Counted from the first letter of the stretch, positions 1-8,472 are shown. The stretch is 11,355 nt of DNA from JBBQHM01 sp038323965 (GCA_038323965.1 JBBQHM010000069.1:1-11355), one strand, 5' to 3'. Notes: generated from the sequence alone by a model not told the origin. A program made the numbers and translations.

Positions 1-1
1 T

Positions 2-706
2 GCCGCGACTCCGGGCAATGCGGCGCTGTTCCTTGATCGCGCACGCCTGTTGACCGTCGCCGACCGTCCGCTGCTGGCGCTCGACGATTGCGAAGAAGCA
101 TTGCGTCTCCAACCGAACTCGATGCGCGCTCGTATTCAGAAGGGCGAGGCGCTGCTCGATGACAAACGGACAGAGGACGCGGCCAAGATCGGAGTTTCAG
201 TGCAGCTTGCGCGGAACGAAGACAAACACGTCGACGAACATGCGCTCCGAGCGCTCGCGACAAATGATGCGCTTATCGCCGCAAATGCAGGCGCGCCGGA
301 ACCGCTCGCCGCACGCGCCAAAGTGTTGCGGGATCTCAAGCAATGGACGCTCGCGCTGGCGGACGCGCGCGCTGCTCTGGCAATGAACGAAAGCATGACG
401 GCGGCGCACTTCGAAGCAGCCCATGCGCTGGAGGGCATAGACGACATTAAGGAAGCGCTCGCGCAGGTGACGAGGGCGACCGAGCTCGATCCGAACGACC
501 CTGTGAAGTGGTACTATCGCGGCCTGCTGGAAACGAAGCGCGCCGATTTGACCGCAGCGATCGAATCGCAGACACGCTCGCTCGGTCTGCGCGAATCGGT
601 GGTGGCGCTACGGGCGCGGGAAGAAAACGCGCGACGCATTGGCCAGGTCGATCGCGCGAACGCGGATCTGCAGCGCCTTCAGCAACTCGCTCCCAGCGGA
701 CAATGA
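2..706 (+). CDS. TPR-repeat protein, C-terminal part (5' end outside window)
   Basis: The reading frame is open from base 2 through the left edge, so the gene begins upstream; a TTG at 50 is not needed as a start. The visible 234 residues break into about six consecutive 34-residue tetratricopeptide units. Clear helix-turn-helix signatures include AALFLDRARLL...ALDDCEEAL.L.PNS, PEPLAARAKVL...ALADARAAL, and AHFEAAHALE...ALAQVTRATELDPND followed by WYYRGLLE. TPR arrays are protein-protein interaction scaffolds; nothing enzymatic is visible. The stop TGA overlaps the ATG of the macroglobulin gene (ATGA at 703-706), so the two are probably translationally coupled and the TPR protein may work with the macroglobulin/PBP1C pair. 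The missing N-terminus could hold a signal peptide, a membrane anchor or another domain, so the full architecture and location are unknown. The TPR call is firm; the role is inference. Confidence 0.85.
   Translation, partial: AATPGNAALFLDRARLLTVADRPLLALDDCEEALRLQPNSMRARIQKGEALLDDKRTEDAAKIGVSVQLARNEDKHVDEHALRALATNDALIAANAGAPEPLAARAKVLRDLKQWTLALADARAALAMNESMTAAHFEAAHALEGIDDIKEALAQVTRATELDPNDPVKWYYRGLLETKRADLTAAIESQTRSLGLRESVVALRAREENARRIGQVDRANADLQRLQQLAPSGQ
703..706 (+). promoter_or_regulatory. ATGA start-stop overlap (translational coupling)
   Basis: The ATG of the macroglobulin gene shares bases with the TGA stop of the TPR gene. The preceding bases (agcggaca) contain only a weak Shine-Dalgarno match, which suggests that initiation depends on ribosomes terminating on the TPR reading frame. 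This is the observation that decides the macroglobulin start. Confidence 0.7.
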
Positions 707-3700
707 GACGCGCGCTGTTCTCATTCCTTCTCGCGCTAGGTGCGGCCGCGTGTTTGCTCGCCGCGGAAAAGGAGACCACAAATCCAGAAGCCGGTGGTGT
801 GATCATCGCGCCGAGCGAAGGCGAAATCGGAGCCGGCGAAGAACTCACCATCACCTTCCCTCAGCCGATGGTGAACGCCAACCTCATCGATGTCGCAGGC
901 CAGCCCGTGCCATTCATCAGCGAACCGAAAATCGAAGGCGATTTCCTGTGGAAGAGCCAGACGGAAGGTTTGTTCACCATCAAAGCAGTGGTGGCCGGCG
1001 CGAAACACCGCCTTCATCTCATTCCCGGGCTCGCCGATTTGTCGGGCGCAAAGGTGGATGTCCCAAAGTGGAGCGCAGAATACGCGACTCCGGACTTCAC
1101 GTTCTCCACGGACTTCGGCGAGAGCGAAGAGCTTTCGGCCAGCCCGCGCGTCACTATCACCGGAACTTATTCGGTCTCGCTCAGCGAAGCGGCCGAGCAC
1201 GTTTACTTCCAGGATCGCGATTCACGCCAGCGCTTCCCCGCAGACGTGATCGTCACGGAAGCCGAGGATAGCAAAGCGCAGGGCCCTCCTGAAGCGAAGG
1301 AATTCGCAGCGCAACCACGACAACCTTTGGCCGCAGGACATCGCTTCGACCTTATCGTTGACGGGTTACTTGATGCCCGTAGCCGCCGGCCCCTCGCCTT
1401 CCTCCAAGTCCTTCCGCTGGGCGCGACCAAACCGCTGAAAGTGCAGTGGGTCGGCGCTTATAATTACTCGCTCGAAGATCCGACGATCATTGTAAAATTC
1501 AGCGACAGCATTCCGCCCGATGAGGCGACGGCGGCAAAAGTCCATCTCGAACCGGCGGTCAGCGGCGCAAAATATCTGGCCAGCAGCGATCAGGTTGAGA
1601 TTCACGGGCCCTTCGACTTGAAGCAAAAGTATCGCGTCACGATCTCGCCCGAATTGAAAGGCGAGCGCGGGTACGGCTTGCCGGAGGAATCTCGCTGGGG
1701 CGCAACGTTCCACGCCCAGGAACCCGCCGTCATGTTCCCGGCTTCGCAACTTTACCTGCGCGCGCGGCAGGAACTCCGGTTTTCTTTTTTCCATGTCAAC
1801 ACTCCTGCCCTGACCTGGCGGCTCGCGCAGATTCCGATGGAGAAGCTGGCTGCCGTTTCAACGCGGGCCCGGGAATTTGAAGGATCGGCGACCGATCCAT
1901 TGACGGGCGAAACGATCAACGATCCGCGAACTGGATTTCCGAAATCGGCGCCGACCGAATTACTGATCGACGCTTTCAAACTCCCCGTCGTGGCCAACGG
2001 AAGCGTGGACGCAACCGCGGATGATAAGATGACCCAGCGCGATATCCGCTGCGTTCCGAACAACAAAGGAACGCTTGCCGGCGCCTACTTGTTGGAAGCA
2101 ACGGCCGCGCTGCCTGACGGCAAGGTGGTGGGAAATCGATCCGTCGTTTGCGTGAGCGACGCCATGCTGACGCAGAAACGTTCCACTGCGAATGTGTTCA
2201 TTCGCGTGACGAAGATGTCCGACGGGCAGCCACTAGCATCGATCACGGTGCGCGCTATCACGCGCGACAATGTCGAACTCGCGCGTGCCGCGACCGATCA
2301 AGCCGGCATCGCAAAATTCGAGCACGACATCGTCGCTCCGACCAAAGGCACCGGCGCGCATTTATATGTCGCCGAGACACCGGCAGGCCCGGCCTTACAA
2401 ATCGCCGACCCGAGCGCGTACGATTCGGGCGAATCGACGGCGCGCCCGCTCAGAAATTCGCAAGCCCGGATCATCACCGATCGAAATCTATATCGGCCCG
2501 GCCAGACCGTGAAGTTCAAGGGAATGATGCGCACGCGTGCGAATCGCGAACTCACCATCCCGGCCGGTAGCAACGTGCGCTGGATGGTGACCGAAAGTGC
2601 CGGCGAACGCACCATTGCTCAAGGCACGGCCATGCTTTCTGCCTACGGCGGCTGGGACGCCAGCTGGGACATCCCCGAAAAGGCGAAGCTCGGCCAGTTC
2701 GAGATTCGCTGCGCACTTGGGGAAACTGCCTTTGATGGAGCTGCCTATATCAACATTGAAGAGTATCGCGTTCCTCTGTTCTCCGCCGTGGTGGAAGCCG
2801 AGCCGGAAGTCGGAACGACTGCGCGAGCGCAACTCTCGTCCGAGTATTTTCATGGAGCGCCGAACTCCGGCGCGCGCGTGCACTGGAAGGCGACGTGGAC
2901 GCCATCGGCGGATTTCAGCGGCGAAACGGAGAAGCGACGTTACAACACTTTCGCGGAGCTCGGTCCCAAGCTCGACCCCGACACAGAGCTGGGAAAAACG
3001 ATCGAGGGCGATGCCAAGCTCGACGCGAGGGGTCGTTCCGAGCTTTCCTGCGAATCCCCCTTTAAGGACAACGCAGCCGTGTCGCATGCGAGCGTTTCCT
3101 GGCGCGCCGAGGTTACTTCGCTGGAAGCGCAGACGATCGTCGGCGGCGTTCTCGGACAGCTATTTGCCTCGCCCGTGCGACTGGGCATTTCAGCGATCGA
3201 AGAGCTCGGCGCAACGGCGCGCGTGAAGGTCGGCGTTGATGCCGTGAACAAGGAAGACGCGGCCGTGAAAGATGTCGTCGTGCGGGTCGATCTCTACCAC
3301 GTGACAACGAAGACGGTGAAAGAGCAGGTCGCACCGTTCGTCTATCGTTATAGGAACACCGATCAATACGCGAAGGTCGGGTCGCAAGAAACAAAGACGC
3401 CGGGTGAACTGATGTTTCCCGCGGAAGCGACCGGCCGCTACATCGCGACGGCAGCGGCGACGACGGAAAAAACTGCGCTGGTCAGCGACAGCACCACTGT
3501 GAGCGGAGAACAGCCAGCGGAATTGCCGGTGATAAACGAAACGACATTCAAAATCGAGAAGGCGAAAAAGCCAGTCACGGTAGGAGAAAAGGCGGTGCTC
3601 TCGACCCAGGCGCCCTTTGGCGGAACCGCCTGGGTGTCCATCGAGACCGATGACGTGCTCGACACGTTACTGATGCCCATCGCGGGCAACGCAGGTCGGC

Positions 3701-6204
3701 TCGAAATCCCGATCAAAAAAGAATACGCGCCGAACGCGACAGTGTCGGTTTATCTGGTGAAGCCCGGCGGCGAGAAGGAACTTCCGCGCGAACGTTTCGC
3801 TTTCACGGAACTGGAAATCCGCCGTCCCGACCGCGAGTTGACGATCGCGACGCACCTCGACAAAGCGACGGTAAAACCCGGGGAGGTCGTGCGCGGCGAC
3901 GTCAGCGTGAAATCAGATAACAAGGCTGTCGCGGACGCCGAGCTCGTGATCTGCGCGGTCGATGATGCAGTGCTGACTCTGGGCGGATGGGGCTTACCTG
4001 ACGTGCTCACTGCGTTCTATCCGAAAAATGTTTTCGGCGTGCGCAGCTACCAATCGGTCTCGAATTTCATCGATCAGATTTCGCCTAAAATGCTGACGCA
4101 AAAAGGCTTTGTCATCGGTGACGGTGGTGACGAAACCGCGGGCTCCGCGAAAAATGTGCGCAAAGAATTCCGCACCCTCGCTTTCTGGCAGGCGGACGCA
4201 AAGACTGATGCGAACGGCACTGCGCGTTTCGAGTTTGCCGCACCGGATAACCTGACGTCGTATCGCATTTTCGCGGTCGGACAAACCAAGTCCCATCAGT
4301 TCGGGGGCGACGCCGAAGCGACCGTTGCGGTATCGAAACCGCTGCTCGTCGAAGCGGCGTTGCCGCGTTTCTTCCGCGATGGTGACGAGGTCGAGTTGCG
4401 TGCCGTTGTCCGCCAGAAAGCACTCGACTCGGCGAAGATTACCGCGCGTTGCGTGGTGGATGGTTCGTGCCAGCTCATCGACGCTGCTCCGTTAACTCAA
4501 ACCGCCGCGCGCGATACGCCGGTAGTGTTCCGCTTCAAAGCGAAGATCGCCGACCCCGCGCTCGGGCCGACGAAAATCCGGTTTGAGGCGTCGGTGGAAT
4601 CCGATCCGAAACTGAGCGACACGGTTGAGCTCACCCTGCCGGTGCAACCACCGACGATTATCCGGAAGGAGACTGTGGCCGGCGCTTTCAATGGGCCGCA
4701 ACTCGATGCGCGCAGCAAAATGCCCGAGGTATGGAAGACGGGCCGCGGAGATTTTAGCACGACGGTTTCCACGACGCCGTGGCTCCCGAAGATCACCGGA
4801 CTGCCGCTGATTCTGGAATATCCGCACGGATGCTTTGATCAGATCTCGACCCGGCTGCTTGGCTACAGCTTGCTCGCGAATCTCCTGGCCTATTTGCCCG
4901 ACGCTAAAGCGCGCGATGCCGAATACCGAAGCGTGATCGAGAAAGGGTTAAAGCAAATCGACCAATCCGTGCTCGAAACTGGACTGCTCCCTTATTGGCC
5001 AGGCGGCGATAAAGGCAACGCCTTTGTCACTGCAGAAGCTCTCTGGGCGATCAATGAAGCCGCCAAAGCGAATATCGCGGCGCCAGTCGATGCGCAATCA
5101 AAGCTCGAGAAGGGGCTGCGCAAGATGCTCGAAGGCAGCACGGTGACGTCGCCACTGGAGAAAAGCTTCGCCCTATTCGTGCTGACGCAAAATAAGCCGA
5201 GCGATGATTTCAGCGCCATCGCGCAGGAACTTTATCTGCGCCGCAACGAAGGCGGGGACGAAGCGCGGGCCTTGCTCGCCATGGCGCTGCATCAGCAAAC
5301 AGCGATGCCGAACGAGATCGAGCAGTTGATGCGCGAGCTCGACGTGCCGCTCAAAGAACGCGCCTTCGACCCGCACACTTTCACTTCGCTCACTCGCGCG
5401 GAAGCGATTCGCACACTCGCGTTCAACACCATCAATCCCAGGTCCAGCACGCCGCAGAAACGGGCGGCGATGCGGGATCGGCTGCTCAAGACGATGGACT
5501 CATCCGTCTCCCTTTCCACGCAGGAGAATTTGTGGACGCTGCTCGCCTTTCGCTCAATGCTGGAAACGCAAAATGCGCCGGAACTTGCAGCGGCGAATCC
5601 CGGTTCCACCCGCTCGGAGAACGGCCGGTCCGCGGCGTGGAGCGACCGCAAGCTCTCCGATAATCTAATCGTCAGCGGATTGAACAAAGGCGCGCTGACT
5701 TTCCTGATGTCGGCTCAGTATTCGACGAAGGAAGTCGACACTGCCCGGGTCGATCGCGGATTTCGGGTCGAGCGCGTCGTACGCAATTTGACCGATGCCC
5801 GGCGAACCGGCGCCGCCGATGCCGCTTTCAAACTCGGCGATCAGGTTCTGATCACGTTTCGGATCAATACCCAGAAGCTTCAGAATTATGTCGCGCTCGA
5901 AGATTCGCTGCCGTCCGGCTTGGAAGTGCTGAACCCGGATCTCGCCGCCGTGGCAAAATATTTCGAGTTGCCACCCACGGCTGAAAACGACCGCGTGCTC
6001 GCGTTATCGCATTCCGAGATGCGCGATCGCGCGACCCTTCTGTATTTCGATGACGTCGCGCCGGGCGCGGGCACCTATTCAGTGCTCGCGCGCGCGACTT
6101 CGGCTGGCACGTTTCGCTGGCCGGCAACTCAGGTCGCGCCGATGTACGACAACCGGTTTTCGGGACTCAGCGCATCCTCGTTATGCGTTATCTCTGGCGA
6201 ATAG
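703..6204 (+). CDS. Bacterial alpha-2-macroglobulin (YfhM/ECAM-like), thioester-type
   Basis: This is a predicted periplasmic protease trap of 1833 residues. I chose ATG 703 because it gives a signal peptide (MRRALFSFLLALGAAACLLA) and an ATGA overlap; the frame is open further upstream only inside the TPR gene. Visible layout: signal peptide 1-21; Ig-like/macroglobulin domains 30-585 (for example about 247-345); MG2-type domain with the ITDRNLYRPGQTVKF hallmark at 591-605; a bait-region-type domain from about 947; VDDAV near 1087; a short Gly/Asp-rich linker at 1129-1155 where the bait region is expected; the central A2M domain from F1156 (FRTLAFW, then PDNLTSYRIFAVG); the helical thioester domain from about 1365, with YPHGCFDQ (C1377, Q1380) and later PYWPGGDKGNAFVTAEALW; and C-terminal macroglobulin domains to the end. 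The thioester Cys and Gln are present, but Asp replaces the usual Glu of CxEQ. In this family, cleavage of the bait exposes the thioester, which captures the protease. Cys17 could be a lipidation site, but the fit is weak. The protein is longer than E. coli YfhM (about 1650 residues). Family assignment is very secure; target proteases are unknown. Confidence 0.95.
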   Translation: MRRALFSFLLALGAAACLLAAEKETTNPEAGGVIIAPSEGEIGAGEELTITFPQPMVNANLIDVAGQPVPFISEPKIEGDFLWKSQTEGLFTIKAVVAGAKHRLHLIPGLADLSGAKVDVPKWSAEYATPDFTFSTDFGESEELSASPRVTITGTYSVSLSEAAEHVYFQDRDSRQRFPADVIVTEAEDSKAQGPPEAKEFAAQPRQPLAAGHRFDLIVDGLLDARSRRPLAFLQVLPLGATKPLKVQWVGAYNYSLEDPTIIVKFSDSIPPDEATAAKVHLEPAVSGAKYLASSDQVEIHGPFDLKQKYRVTISPELKGERGYGLPEESRWGATFHAQEPAVMFPASQLYLRARQELRFSFFHVNTPALTWRLAQIPMEKLAAVSTRAREFEGSATDPLTGETINDPRTGFPKSAPTELLIDAFKLPVVANGSVDATADDKMTQRDIRCVPNNKGTLAGAYLLEATAALPDGKVVGNRSVVCVSDAMLTQKRSTANVFIRVTKMSDGQPLASITVRAITRDNVELARAATDQAGIAKFEHDIVAPTKGTGAHLYVAETPAGPALQIADPSAYDSGESTARPLRNSQARIITDRNLYRPGQTVKFKGMMRTRANRELTIPAGSNVRWMVTESAGERTIAQGTAMLSAYGGWDASWDIPEKAKLGQFEIRCALGETAFDGAAYINIEEYRVPLFSAVVEAEPEVGTTARAQLSSEYFHGAPNSGARVHWKATWTPSADFSGETEKRRYNTFAELGPKLDPDTELGKTIEGDAKLDARGRSELSCESPFKDNAAVSHASVSWRAEVTSLEAQTIVGGVLGQLFASPVRLGISAIEELGATARVKVGVDAVNKEDAAVKDVVVRVDLYHVTTKTVKEQVAPFVYRYRNTDQYAKVGSQETKTPGELMFPAEATGRYIATAAATTEKTALVSDSTTVSGEQPAELPVINETTFKIEKAKKPVTVGEKAVLSTQAPFGGTAWVSIETDDVLDTLLMPIAGNAGRLEIPIKKEYAPNATVSVYLVKPGGEKELPRERFAFTELEIRRPDRELTIATHLDKATVKPGEVVRGDVSVKSDNKAVADAELVICAVDDAVLTLGGWGLPDVLTAFYPKNVFGVRSYQSVSNFIDQISPKMLTQKGFVIGDGGDETAGSAKNVRKEFRTLAFWQADAKTDANGTARFEFAAPDNLTSYRIFAVGQTKSHQFGGDAEATVAVSKPLLVEAALPRFFRDGDEVELRAVVRQKALDSAKITARCVVDGSCQLIDAAPLTQTAARDTPVVFRFKAKIADPALGPTKIRFEASVESDPKLSDTVELTLPVQPPTIIRKETVAGAFNGPQLDARSKMPEVWKTGRGDFSTTVSTTPWLPKITGLPLILEYPHGCFDQISTRLLGYSLLANLLAYLPDAKARDAEYRSVIEKGLKQIDQSVLETGLLPYWPGGDKGNAFVTAEALWAINEAAKANIAAPVDAQSKLEKGLRKMLEGSTVTSPLEKSFALFVLTQNKPSDDFSAIAQELYLRRNEGGDEARALLAMALHQQTAMPNEIEQLMRELDVPLKERAFDPHTFTSLTRAEAIRTLAFNTINPRSSTPQKRAAMRDRLLKTMDSSVSLSTQENLWTLLAFRSMLETQNAPELAAANPGSTRSENGRSAAWSDRKLSDNLIVSGLNKGALTFLMSAQYSTKEVDTARVDRGFRVERVVRNLTDARRTGAADAAFKLGDQVLITFRINTQKLQNYVALEDSLPSGLEVLNPDLAAVAKYFELPPTAENDRVLALSHSEMRDRATLLYFDDVAPGAGTYSVLARATSAGTFRWPATQVAPMYDNRFSGLSASSLCVISGE
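6183..6204 (+). promoter_or_regulatory. 22-base overlap of macroglobulin and pbpC reading frames
   Basis: ATG at 6183 of pbpC lies upstream of the macroglobulin stop TAG (6202-6204) in another frame. No purine-rich ribosome binding site precedes the ATG, so re-initiation or coupled translation is the likely mode. A start further downstream in pbpC would cut into the membrane anchor, which supports 6183. Confidence 0.6.
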
Positions 6205-8381
6205 TTCTCGGCCTCGTGAGTATTGGACTCGCGATCGCGTTGCTCTGGTGCGTTCTGCCAACGCCCGCACGTTTGGTCAGTCCTGTCGAAACCGCGACGC
6301 TGCTCGATTGTCGCGGCCGCGAGATCGCTATTCTGGCGAATTCCGAAGCGCGCATTGCTTTACCGCTGCGCCTTGGTCACATGGGTCCCTGGCTGCCTGC
6401 GATCACCGTCGCGTTGGAAGATCATCGCTTCTACCAGCATGCCGGCTTCGACTGGCGCGCGAATGCCGCTGCGGCCATCCGCAACCTGCGGACAGGGCGA
6501 ATCATTTCCGGCGCGTCAACCATTACCCAACAGTTGATCAAGCTATCGACCGGTCGCGCGCATCGCACTTGGAGCGCGAAGATTCGCGAGACGCTGCTGG
6601 CGACGAAACTCGAGCGCACCTGGTCGAAAGATCGTGTGCTCGCCGAATATCTGAATCGCAGCAGTTACGGCAACCGGCGAATTGGGCCCGAAGCGGCGGC
6701 GCGTAGTTATTTCAACAAGTCGGCCAGGGATCTCACGCTCAACGAATCGGTTTTCCTGGCTGGTCTGCCTCAGGCGCCGACGCGATTGAATCCCTGGCGT
6801 CATCTCGATCGCGCGATGGATAAATACCAGCGCTCGCTCACACGGCTGGCGGAATTGAAGGTCATCACCCCCGAGCAACGAACCTTGCTCGCGCAATCGC
6901 CGCCGAAAATCGGGCGCTTCGATCCACCCAGATTGGCGCGGCATTTTGTCGACGCGCTCGTCGCGACGCGACTGCCGCTGCGCGGAAGAGTGAACACCAC
7001 CCTCGACCTCGATCTCCAGACTTCAGCCGAGCGTTATGTCCGCGTTCATCTCGACACGATGAATCGCAATGACATCACGCAGGCCGCGCTGGTCATCGTC
7101 GAGAACAACACTGGAGCAGTGCGCGCGATGGTGGGCTCGTCTGATTACAGCGCGAGCGAGGTGAATGGCGCGACACGTCCACGCAGCTGCGGGTCCACGC
7201 TCAAGCCGTTCGTTTATCTCGCAGCGATCGATCAGCGAGTTTTGACTGCGGCGACCATATTGCCGGATACGCCCGACGCGATCCGAGGTGAATACGCGGA
7301 TTACGATCCGCAAAACTATAACCATCACTATCTCGGACCAGTGCGCCTGCGAGAGGCGCTGGCTTGTTCGCTCAACGTCCCGGCCGTCTTCGCGCTGAGC
7401 AAAATTGGCGCGCGTCCGGCGTTTTATGAATTGCAGCGATGGGGATTTCAGTTCCCCCGCGCGCTGAGCGACTACGGCGCGGGTTTTATTCTCGGGAATG
7501 CCGAGATCCGTCTGGTTGATCTTGCCGCTGCTTATGCCGGTCTCGCGCGCGGAGGCGTCGCTGCACCGGCGAAATATCTGGCGGCGCAGCATGGCCCGAT
7601 GCCGCGACTCGCCTCACCGGAAGCGACCGCGATCATCACTGACATCTTGTGCGACAATGGCGCGCGCGAACGAAGTTTCGGGACGCATTCGCCGCTCGCT
7701 TTCGAGGAGCGCATCGCCGCCAAGACTGGCACCAGCAGCGGCTTTCGCGACGCGTGGACGGTTGGCTTCAACAAGCGCCACACCGTCGCGGTTTGGACCG
7801 GCAACTTTAACGGGCGCCCGATGCGCGATACGCTGGCGATTCGCTCCGCAACTCCGCTGTGGTCAAACATTATGCACGGGTTGCTGCCGGGCGATGGAGC
7901 GGTCGACGCGGCAGTTCCTAACGACAAACTTCGACGCCGCGAAATTTGTGCTGCGACGGGACTGCTTCCACTGGCCGCAACGATCACGACGGAGAACGAA
8001 TTGTTTCTTACTGGAACCGAGCCGCGCGAAAGTGCCGCGGCGTTAATGACCGAAGACGGCAGTCATCTCCTGCTCCCGAACGAGTACGCGTCATGGGTCG
8101 CGAGCAACGACAATGACATCGGCGCCGTCGTGAGATCAGATGCGCGGATCACCAATCCCACAGCCAATGCGACGTATGCGATTGATTCTATCCTGTCCCC
8201 CGTTCAGCAAATGCTCGAATTGAAAGCAACGCTCGGCTCAGACGCGGAGTGGTTTGTGAATGATGTGCCGCAAAAACCGCGCGCCGATGGCCGGGTGTTC
8301 TGGCAGCTTGAGCCTGGTAAATGGACAGTGCGCGCAAGCAGCCGTTTCGGGGCTGCCGAGTCAACCATCACGGTCAATTAG
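6183..8381 (+). CDS. pbpC: Penicillin-binding protein 1C: bifunctional peptidoglycan transglycosylase/transpeptidase
   Basis: This 732-residue class A penicillin-binding protein polymerises lipid II glycan strands and cross-links peptides on the periplasmic face of the inner membrane. The N-terminus has a short cytoplasmic MRYLWR followed by one membrane anchor (about 7-26). The GT51 transglycosylase domain shows EDHRFYQHAGFDW (E79, catalytic), GASTITQQ (110-117) and KIRE (133-136) followed by YLNRSSYGN. The transpeptidase domain shows STLK (nucleophile S338, K341), SLN (396-398) and KTGTS (K514). The last 80 or so residues, starting about SDARITNP, match the BiPBP_C domain that distinguishes PBP1C from PBP1A/1B. 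Every catalytic residue is intact and the length is near the E. coli enzyme's (about 770). The start lies 22 bases inside the end of the macroglobulin gene, with no clear ribosome binding site, so translation is probably coupled. The pairing with macroglobulin is the conserved yfhM-pbpC arrangement, thought to link wall repair to defence against proteases. The stop codon's last base is the first base of a palindromic repeat. Confidence 0.95.
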   Translation: MRYLWRIVLGLVSIGLAIALLWCVLPTPARLVSPVETATLLDCRGREIAILANSEARIALPLRLGHMGPWLPAITVALEDHRFYQHAGFDWRANAAAAIRNLRTGRIISGASTITQQLIKLSTGRAHRTWSAKIRETLLATKLERTWSKDRVLAEYLNRSSYGNRRIGPEAAARSYFNKSARDLTLNESVFLAGLPQAPTRLNPWRHLDRAMDKYQRSLTRLAELKVITPEQRTLLAQSPPKIGRFDPPRLARHFVDALVATRLPLRGRVNTTLDLDLQTSAERYVRVHLDTMNRNDITQAALVIVENNTGAVRAMVGSSDYSASEVNGATRPRSCGSTLKPFVYLAAIDQRVLTAATILPDTPDAIRGEYADYDPQNYNHHYLGPVRLREALACSLNVPAVFALSKIGARPAFYELQRWGFQFPRALSDYGAGFILGNAEIRLVDLAAAYAGLARGGVAAPAKYLAAQHGPMPRLASPEATAIITDILCDNGARERSFGTHSPLAFEERIAAKTGTSSGFRDAWTVGFNKRHTVAVWTGNFNGRPMRDTLAIRSATPLWSNIMHGLLPGDGAVDAAVPNDKLRRREICAATGLLPLAATITTENELFLTGTEPRESAAALMTEDGSHLLLPNEYASWVASNDNDIGAVVRSDARITNPTANATYAIDSILSPVQQMLELKATLGSDAEWFVNDVPQKPRADGRVFWQLEPGKWTVRASSRFGAAESTITVN

Positions 8382-8470
8382 TCATCCCGAGCGAAGCCGA
8401 GGGACCCCGCGGCGTGAGAGCGACGCGGCTAGTTATTTCCGCGGGGTTCCTCGGCTTCGCTCGGGATGAC
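8381..8470. repeat. Near-perfect 32-bp inverted repeat (dispersed REP/MITE-like palindrome)
   Basis: The left arm 8381-8412 begins GTCATCCCGAGCGAAGCC. The right arm 8439-8470 is its reverse complement with one difference in 32 positions (G against T, which still pairs as a wobble in RNA). The 26-base loop at 8413-8438 holds a small inner GCGT/ACGC stem. The element starts on the last base of the pbpC stop codon and ends two bases before the stop codon of the minus-strand yjbQ gene, so it is practically the entire intergenic region. No target-site duplication is visible at the ends. From memory, palindromes with this opening occur in many copies in several soil-bacterial phyla and give rise to spurious short proteins reading SHPERS or GFARDD; a genome search would confirm that here. 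It was probably acquired as a mobile or REP-like unit. Confidence 0.85.
8381..8470. terminator. Possible bidirectional transcription barrier for the convergent operons
   Basis: Transcripts of pbpC and, from the other strand, of yjbQ would both end in the same very stable 32-bp hairpin. The position between convergent stop codons favours a terminator or an mRNA 3'-end protector. Against a classical Rho-independent terminator, no U-tract follows on either strand: the plus-strand continuation is cgctatttgtt and the minus-strand continuation is taattgaccg. Function is inference from position and structure. Confidence 0.4.
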
Positions 8471-8472
8471 CG

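Noticed and set aside
508..702. A 65-codon N-terminal extension of the macroglobulin frame
   Set aside because: It lies inside the TPR gene in another frame and is rich in Arg. It would bury the signal peptide that begins exactly at ATG 703.
639..1271. A 210-codon plus-strand frame at the start of the macroglobulin gene, and similar frames at 6050-6706 and 7498-8046
   Set aside because: They are out-of-frame shadows of well-supported genes, with low-complexity Arg/Ser/Ala-rich composition and no domains.
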